Source: Haliclystus octoradiatus | Taxonomy: Eukaryota > Cnidaria > Staurozoa > Stauromedusae > Haliclystidae | Reading direction: 5' to 3' | Assembly (NCBI GenBank): GCA_916610825.1 | Contig: OU744453.1 | Location: forward strand, 13,405,751 to 13,469,750 | Length of the DNA stretch: 64,000 nucleotides | Shown: one piece after another, positions 63,920 to 64,000 of the stretch | Position numbering within the stretch: position 1 is the first letter of the stretch | How the letters are laid out: every line of letters starts with the position of its first letter | The notes under the pieces: generated by a model | What the model was told of the DNA's origin: nothing | The model's database searches: none | The model's input: the letters and a program-made list of their open reading frames with translations, nothing else | Made by a program: the position numbers and the translations under genes

Positions 63920-64000
63920 AATGAACGCTAAATAACCCAATTTTAAAAAACTTTTCATTAAAGGGTTACCACCATTCATATTTATTAAACGAGAAAAAGT
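63920..64000. repeat. Half GTTCATGAAC repeat and start of AAAGGGTTACCAC element, cut by window end
   Basis: GTTAATGAACGCTAAATAACCC, then CATTAAAGGGTTACCAC and TTTATTAAACGAGAAAAAGT, matching the 52285-52345 junction. Confidence 0.6.

Overview
The window is animal nuclear DNA. It is AT-rich, its protein-coding genes are split by introns with GT..AG splice sites, and its introns are packed with LTR retrotransposons, hAT transposons, tRNA-derived SINEs and foldback repeats. The host proteins are clearly metazoan. The TE mixture (BEL/Pao, a Mag-like Ty3 element, hAT, short SINEs) fits an invertebrate, possibly a marine one such as a tunicate or another deuterostome. I cannot name the species from sequence alone.

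Two host genes fill the window, both on the minus strand and head to tail. (1) The 3' part of FANCD2, the ubiquitinated clamp of the Fanconi anaemia DNA crosslink-repair pathway, runs from 63476 down to its stop at 17535. I could thread 29 exons (39-144 bp) with consistent GT/AG sites and phases. They give 2760 nt, 919 codons plus stop, about the length expected for the human protein from just after its monoubiquitination lysine to the C-terminus. The 5' exons lie beyond position 64000. (2) After a 1.9 kb intergenic gap comes the 5' part of a thioredoxin-glutathione reductase (TXNRD family with an N-terminal glutaredoxin domain). Its ATG is at 15655, and five exons reach down to 421. They carry the glutaredoxin CPFC site, the FAD-binding GGGSGG and the CVNVGC redox centre. 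The rest lies before position 1. Almost none of these exons forms a long ORF, so they are easy to miss.

Region by region: 1-2512, TXNRD introns with a SINE and two foldback elements. 2513-12216, a complete BEL/Pao LTR retrotransposon (+ strand, TSD AAGGG) with a 3.5 kb hAT transposon carrying an intact 730-codon transposase nested in its gag. 12217-15655, SINE, MITEs and TXNRD exons 1-3. 15656-17534, intergenic with a LINE fragment. 17535-25650, the last FANCD2 exons and a 200-bp satellite split by a nearly pristine Ty3/Mag-like element (149-bp LTRs differing at one base). 26671-32179, an old decayed BEL/Pao element. 32550-64000, FANCD2 exons interspersed with more than 20 copies of a foldback repeat built on the palindrome GTTCATGAAC, an 8-bp-TSD hAT MITE, a 1.24 kb palindrome and a mosaic pentanucleotide microsatellite.

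The most original signal is the GTTCATGAAC foldback family. Its termini are CCCCTGCGAAAA..TTTTCGCAGGGG, its palindromes recur every 11 bp, and the six best-preserved copies have perfect but different 2-bp target duplications (CT, TG, CA, TT, AT, AA). It is abundant within FANCD2 introns, and I saw no copy in the first 26 kb.
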